From: Bacillota bacterium | GTDB taxonomy: Bacteria > Bacillota > Clostridia > Oscillospirales > Acutalibacteraceae | Direction: 5' to 3' | Assembly (NCBI GenBank): GCA_023458915.1 | Contig: JAEWWM010000056.1 | Location: 1 to 11,935, forward strand | Length of the DNA: 11,935 bases | Shown: positions 9,065-11,935 of the stretch, piece by piece | How the letters are laid out: each line of letters opens with the position of its first letter | How positions within the stretch are numbered: the stretch's first letter is position 1 | Notes under the pieces: generated by a model | The model's database searches: none | Told to the model about the DNA's origin: nothing | The model's input: only the letters and a program-made list of their open reading frames with translations | Translations under genes and position numbers: made by a program

Positions 9065-9538
9065 GTGAAAGAAATAGAAATATATACCGATGGCGCATGC
9101 AGCTGTAACCCCGGAATTGGTGGCTGGGGAGCTGTTTTAATATATAAAAATTACAGAAAAGAAATTTCAGGTTCAGAGAAAAACACCACAAACAATCGCA
9201 TGGAACTCACAGCAGTTATTAAAGCACTCGAAATGGTGAAAGAGCCTTGCATTATAAAAATATTCACAGATTCTAAATATGTATGTGATACTATAAAAAA
9301 CGGCTGGGCAGAAAATTGGAGAAAAAATGGCTGGATAAAAAGCGATAAAAAACCTGCTTTAAACTCAGACCTCTGGGAAAAACTTTTAGATCTATTAAAT
9401 CAGCACAAAACCAAAATAAACTGGGTAAAAGGTCACTCAGGGCACCCCGAAAATGAGATTTGTGATAAACTCGCAACAAATGAGATAAAGAAACTAAAAA
9501 ATGCTTCCATAAGTTTTCCGCCTAAAATTTTCGAGTAG
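9065..9538 (+). CDS. rnhA: Ribonuclease HI
   Basis: RNase HI cuts the RNA strand of RNA-DNA hybrids, removing R-loops and primer remnants. The 157-residue product has the length of the compact bacterial enzyme (E. coli 155). All catalytic positions are seen almost at E. coli numbering: D9 in YTDGAC, E47 in NNRMEL, D69 in FTDSKY, H124 in KGHSGH and D134 in EICDKLA. The basic handle region with its Trp/Lys-rich segment (about 80-98) is kept. The start is GTG: an in-frame TAA directly precedes it (9062-9064), and the next methionine is residue 46, so no other start can yield an active enzyme. AAGGAG (9051-9056) sits 8 nt upstream. It is divergent from rnjA, with about 300 bp between the two start codons. 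Confidence 0.96.
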   Translation: MKEIEIYTDGACSCNPGIGGWGAVLIYKNYRKEISGSEKNTTNNRMELTAVIKALEMVKEPCIIKIFTDSKYVCDTIKNGWAENWRKNGWIKSDKKPALNSDLWEKLLDLLNQHKTKINWVKGHSGHPENEICDKLATNEIKKLKNASISFPPKIFE

Positions 9539-9557
9539 AGAACCATAGAATAACTAT

Positions 9558-9609
9558 AAAAAGTAATAGCTTTTTGAGGTATTAAAATAGATCTTATCCG
9601 TTATTTTAA
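9558..9609. terminator. AT-rich convergent terminator region (weak)
   Basis: Between the 3' ends of rnhA and the minus-strand orphan lie two small inverted repeats. One is AAAAAG (9558-9563) with CTTTTT (9570-9575) around a 6-nt loop. The other is TTAAAATA (9582-9589) with TATTTTAA (9602-9609), an 8-bp perfect stem with a 12-nt loop. Both are almost pure A/T. Their place between convergent genes suits bidirectional termination, but stability would be low. Confidence 0.3.
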
Positions 9610-9611
9610 AT

Positions 9612-10103
9612 TTAATTGCTAAAATTTGAGCTGCTTGATTTGCTAAAACTTGAATTATTTGATGCTGTTTTTCTAATTTCTGATTCGAATGTTACTTTTG
9701 CTTTTTTTAATACGTCGGCTTGTATTTCTAAAGTATCTACTAGGTTACTTAGATAATTTTTGGTAACGTAATCGCCCTTAATCATCTCATCATAAGCTGA
9801 ATTGTGATGAATTCGTGAGTAATTATCATTGGTCCAAGATTTAGAAAAATTATTTCTGTAGGCGCCACGATAGTCATAATTAGATTTGTGATCATAATCG
9901 AGACAACAGAGACAATAGTAAGTAGCATTGTTACAGGCAGCTTCCTGGGCCGACATACCTTTTAATCCTACAGATTTGCAGATATTTGCTTTAGCATGGC
10001 TTTTAGCCTTAGAAATTTTATTAAAAGCTGTTTTTTGGGCGGCAGTGCAATATATGTCGAGGTCATCCTTAGCTTTTAAATAATTACACCATGCTTGGCT
10101 CAT
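9612..10103 (-). CDS. Cysteine-rich hypothetical protein, probably a remnant
   Basis: I do not recognise this 163-residue frame. It has seven cysteines in its first 67 residues (6, 19, 42, 57, 64, 66, 67), including a CLCC cluster, a Lys/Ala-rich stretch (about 20-48), a Tyr/Asn/Asp-rich middle (about 58-105) and a Ser/Asn-rich tail. The tail is built on two copies of a 24-bp repeat (9616-9639 and 9640-9663, 19 of 24 identical) that gives an 8-residue repeat. Cysteines and a Tyr/Ser/Asn-rich make-up suggest a secreted, disulfide-bonded or surface protein, yet no signal peptide exists in this frame. There is no Shine-Dalgarno before the ATG at 10103, and an in-frame TGA lies ten codons upstream. 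The missing export signal appears upstream in another frame (see the pseudogene entry). It may be untranslated. No neighbour suggests a role. Confidence 0.45.
   Translation of the reverse strand: MSQAWCNYLKAKDDLDIYCTAAQKTAFNKISKAKSHAKANICKSVGLKGMSAQEAACNNATYYCLCCLDYDHKSNYDYRGAYRNNFSKSWTNDNYSRIHHNSAYDEMIKGDYVTKNYLSNLVDTLEIQADVLKKAKVTFESEIRKTASNNSSFSKSSSSNFSN
9616..9663 (-). repeat. Two-copy 24-bp tandem repeat
   Basis: Copies at 9616-9639 and 9640-9663 agree at 19 of 24 positions. Each encodes eight Ser/Asn/Phe/Lys-type residues at the C-terminus of the orphan protein. The period is a multiple of three, so changes in copy number would keep the frame. Confidence 0.7.
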
Positions 10104-10308
10104 TAAATTTAAGAGCTGATTTTTGTTTTCTCATGTTTTTTCTCTTTGCCCAATATCCAGCTTTCCGGCAGTTCATTTAATAAATCTTTATTAATATCAT
10201 TAAATATTGCTGACGTTTCCGTTTATGCCATGATTAATATGCTAAACGCTGCGGCAACAGTCATAAACAGCGCTTTGCTTTTTGATTTTATGCCTTGAGC
10301 AACTGTTC

Positions 10309-10347
10309 ATAAAAAGTAAAAAATCTATATTTAAATTTACTTTTTAT
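10309..10347. repeat. Perfect 12-bp inverted repeat upstream of feoAB
   Basis: ATAAAAAGTAAA (10309-10320) and TTTACTTTTTAT (10336-10347) are exact complements around a 15-nt loop. On the + strand the second arm is followed by TTTTTT, so it may end leftover rightward transcription. On the minus strand it sits before the eroded gene. Only one G-C pair is present. It could be a weak terminator or a protein-binding site. Confidence 0.55.
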
Positions 10348-10350
10348 TTT

Positions 10351-10379
10351 TTGAATGCCAGATATAATATATACATAAT
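10351..10379 (+). promoter_or_regulatory. Candidate promoter of feoAB
   Basis: TTGAAT (10351-10356, 4 of 6 matches) is followed after 17 bp by CATAAT (10374-10379, 5 of 6). The predicted start is near 10386, giving a leader of about 60 nt. A perfect TATAAT inside the spacer (10363-10368) lacks a good -35 at the right distance. Confidence 0.5.
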
Positions 10380-10387
10380 GATTACAT
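10373..10387 (+). promoter_or_regulatory. Weak Fur-like operator over the feoAB -10
   Basis: ACATAATGATTACAT keeps the core of the classical 7-1-7 Fur box (TGATAAT-N-ATTATCA) as ATAAT-G-ATTA, matching 9 of the 14 specified positions. It overlaps the -10 element, where a bound iron repressor would block transcription. Iron-dependent repression of feo genes by Fur or DtxR-type regulators is well known. The match is imperfect and AT-rich DNA gives such hits by chance. Confidence 0.35.
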
Positions 10388-10405
10388 ATATTTAAGTATA
10401 GTTTG

Positions 10406-10415
10406 TACACGTGTA
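10406..10415. promoter_or_regulatory. 10-bp palindrome in the feoAB leader
   Basis: TACACGTGTA is a perfect palindrome lying about 20 nt after the predicted transcription start and 30 nt before the start codon. It is more GC-rich than the flanks. It could be a repressor roadblock site, but I cannot assign a protein to it. Confidence 0.35.
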
Positions 10416-10445
10416 TTAAAATAGGAGTTTGGAGATAAGCAAAAG

Positions 10446-11935
10446 ATGGCGTTCTTAAAGAAAATAAGTGATATGCACTCGGGAGACACCGGAATTATTA
10501 AAACAGTGAAAAGTTCAGGCTCGCTCAGGCGCAGGATGTTAGACATGGGTATAATTCCCGACGCTAAAGTACGAATGATGAAATCAGCGCCGCTTGGAGA
10601 TCCTATCCAACTTGAAATTTATGGATATAACTTAAGCATAAGAAAGTCGGAAGCAGCTAAAATTGAGCTTTTTGATAATGGCTTCGAACGCAAAACTTTT
10701 TCTAAATTGCAAAACTCTGAATTAAAATTTAAAAATTATAGCGTTTCTTTTTTAAATTTCCATAAAAACCCAAAAATTGTTAAAGCAGCGTTAATTGGTA
10801 ATCCAAACAGCGGGAAAACGACACTTTTTAACAGTTTAACGGGAAGTTACCAGTATGTTGGCAATTGGCCGGGTGTTACTGTCGCGCGCAAAGAAGGTAG
10901 AATAAAAAATATTAACGAAACTATTGACCTTGTAGACCTTCCAGGTGTTTATTCTTTGTCGCCTTATTCTCCTGAAGAAATCGTCACGCGAAATTATATT
11001 TTAAACGAAATGCCCGATGTTATTATAAACATTATTGACGCGACTAATTTAGAGCGAAATCTTTACCTTACAACTCAGCTTTTGGAGCTTGATTGCAAAA
11101 TTATCGCGGTTTTTAATATGGCTGACCTTTTATCTCATCAAGGCAAAAAAATAAATTGTAAGATGCTCGAACATGAGTTTGGTGTGCCGATTGTTCAGAT
11201 TTCTGCGAGTAAAGGAAATTGCATTGAAAGTTTTTTAAAAACGCTTTCATTTACTTTAAAAAGCAATACAAGTGTAAGACGTACACGTAGTATCTATTCG
11301 CCCGAGGTTGAAAATGCGCTGGAAGCTATTAACAAAATTATAAGCATTGAAAATAGATATATAACTCACGGTCGTTTTAAATTTGTTAAATTGCTTGAAG
11401 ACGATTCTTTGATTATGCGTGAATTAAATCTTGGGACAAATCAAATTGATGAAATTGCTAAAATTCGCGGCCGCGTAAGTAAGTTAATCAATAAAGATAA
11501 AGATCTTTTAATCGCCGATGAAAGATACAATTTTATATCTAACTTGTGCCAAAGAGCGGTTAAAATTACGAACAAACTAAAAATGAGCTCCATTTCAGAT
11601 AAAATTGATTTTCTATTAACGGGTAAATATACGGCTTTTCCGTGTTTTTTTGTTTTAATATTTTCGATTTTTTACATAACCTTCGGACCATTTGGCGTAA
11701 CGCTCAGGAAATGGTGTGAGAGCTTCATAAATTTGAATATGCGCTATATGATGGAGAGGATTTTGAATTATTTTGGCGCATCCGTTTGGGCGAAAGGTCT
11801 TATTTTAGATGCTGTTATTGGCGGAGTTGGATCAGTTATTTCGTTTTTGCCGCAAATTGCTTTGCTATTTCTTCTTCTATCACTTCTTGAAGACTGCGGT
11901 TACATGGCAAGAGCTGCGTTTATTATGGATAAACC
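10446..11935 (+). CDS. feoB: FeoA-FeoB fusion, ferrous iron transporter (3' end outside window)
   Basis: FeoB is the inner-membrane GTP-dependent Fe(II) importer; FeoA is a small SH3-like cytosolic partner. Here both are one chain. Residues 1-77 are FeoA-like (LRRRMLDMGIIPDAKV, then SAPLGDP and a YNLSIRKSEA ending). A linker of about 35 residues leads to the FeoB G domain: G1 GNPNSGKT at 118-125, G2 threonine 145 in NWPGVTV, G3 DLPG at 164-167, G4 NMAD at 224-227 and G5 SAS at 253-255. The membrane part begins near 398 (FPCFFVLIFSIFYITFGPFG). A second segment around 452-481 leads into the first Gate motif, with PQI at 469-471 and GYMARAAF at 485-492. The window ends after residue 496, so the remaining helices are not seen. 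The start is ATG, with GGAG (10431-10434) 11 nt upstream; no other in-frame start lies nearby. It probably responds to iron. No frameshift was seen. Confidence 0.95.
   Translation, partial: MAFLKKISDMHSGDTGIIKTVKSSGSLRRRMLDMGIIPDAKVRMMKSAPLGDPIQLEIYGYNLSIRKSEAAKIELFDNGFERKTFSKLQNSELKFKNYSVSFLNFHKNPKIVKAALIGNPNSGKTTLFNSLTGSYQYVGNWPGVTVARKEGRIKNINETIDLVDLPGVYSLSPYSPEEIVTRNYILNEMPDVIINIIDATNLERNLYLTTQLLELDCKIIAVFNMADLLSHQGKKINCKMLEHEFGVPIVQISASKGNCIESFLKTLSFTLKSNTSVRRTRSIYSPEVENALEAINKIISIENRYITHGRFKFVKLLEDDSLIMRELNLGTNQIDEIAKIRGRVSKLINKDKDLLIADERYNFISNLCQRAVKITNKLKMSSISDKIDFLLTGKYTAFPCFFVLIFSIFYITFGPFGVTLRKWCESFINLNMRYMMERILNYFGASVWAKGLILDAVIGGVGSVISFLPQIALLFLLLSLLEDCGYMARAAFIMDK

Larger units (their letters stand above)
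9612..10291 (-). pseudogene. Eroded gene for a secreted cysteine-rich protein
   Basis: Upstream of the 163-residue ORF, the frame starting at 10291 reads as a signal peptide: KSKSKALFMTV, then AAAFSILIMA, a basic start followed by a hydrophobic core. Three lesions are visible. The expected start is ATA (10289-10291), with no ATG, GTG or TTG between it and an in-frame upstream TGA. An in-frame TAA (10223-10225), one transition away from CAA, interrupts codon 23. After INKDLLNELPESWILGKEKK (residues 33-52) the frame ends at TAA 10109-10111. Adding one base in the A-rich run near 10120-10129 would join it through KNKNQLLNLMSQAWC to the 163-residue ORF. The restored protein would be about 226 residues. 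That both halves become continuous with one inserted base supports a single decayed gene, but the reconstruction is inference. Sequencing error could explain one lesion but hardly all three. Confidence 0.5.

Noticed and set aside
10363..10368. Perfect TATAAT as the feoAB -10
   Set aside because: No acceptable -35 lies 16-18 bp upstream. TTGAAT-17-CATAAT, slightly downstream, is the better pair, though use of this TATAAT is not excluded.
10304..10370. Another short frame with an ATG at 10310 on the minus strand
   Set aside because: It ends after 23 residues, lacks a ribosome binding site and competes with the signal-peptide-like frame, which is the more protein-like reading.
1..11935. tRNA, rRNA, CRISPR array, insertion sequence, phage or defence genes
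   Set aside because: I looked for tRNA arms, regularly spaced repeats, transposase-like frames and toxin or defence motifs on both strands and saw none.

Overview
The window comes from a low-GC bacterium (clearly AT-rich, A/T at most third codon positions). It most resembles a member of the Bacillota, probably Clostridia. Three things point there: an AddA/AddB helicase-nuclease in addB-addA order instead of RecBCD, an RNase J whose catalytic residues line up with Bacillus subtilis RNase J1 at a nearly constant offset, and strong GGAGG-type ribosome binding sites. Genus cannot be told from this sequence.

Positions 1-8936 are almost entirely one minus-strand transcription unit, rnjA-addB-addA. 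A near-consensus promoter (TTGACG, 17 bp, TATAAT) at 8908-8936 lies upstream of rnjA (RNase J, 649 aa from a GTG start, with a Lys/Asn-rich N-terminal extension of about 100 residues). A 103-bp gap holds a hairpin and a possible second promoter. addB (1118 aa, TTG start) follows, and addA overlaps its end by 8 nt. addA runs off the left edge after 1120 codons, just before its catalytic nuclease motif. AddA and AddB together form the Bacillota counterpart of RecBCD, resecting double-strand breaks for RecA. RNase J matures and degrades RNA.

Positions 8937-9064 form a short divergent control region. rnhA (RNase HI, 157 aa, GTG start, all catalytic residues present) reads rightward at 9065-9538. 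The neighbourhood therefore groups RNA turnover, RNA-DNA hybrid removal and break repair.

Positions 9539-10445 are the only accessory-looking part. A minus-strand, cysteine-rich, Ser/Asn-tailed orphan ORF (9612-10103, 163 aa) has no ribosome binding site. Directly upstream, in another frame, is what looks like its lost N-terminus: a signal-peptide-like stretch with ATA where a start codon would be, an in-frame TAA, and then a one-base frame slip in an A-rich run. I read this as an eroded gene for a secreted protein of about 226 residues. The last 150 bp hold the promoter region of the next gene, with a perfect 12-bp inverted repeat, a weak Fur-like box over the -10, and a 10-bp palindrome.

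From 10446 to the right edge is a single-chain FeoA-FeoB fusion, a ferrous-iron transporter, cut by the window end after 496 codons. No tRNA, rRNA, CRISPR array, insertion sequence or phage gene was seen. Apart from the eroded orphan and the regulatory details, this is an ordinary chromosomal housekeeping region, and I found no convincing undescribed multi-gene system.
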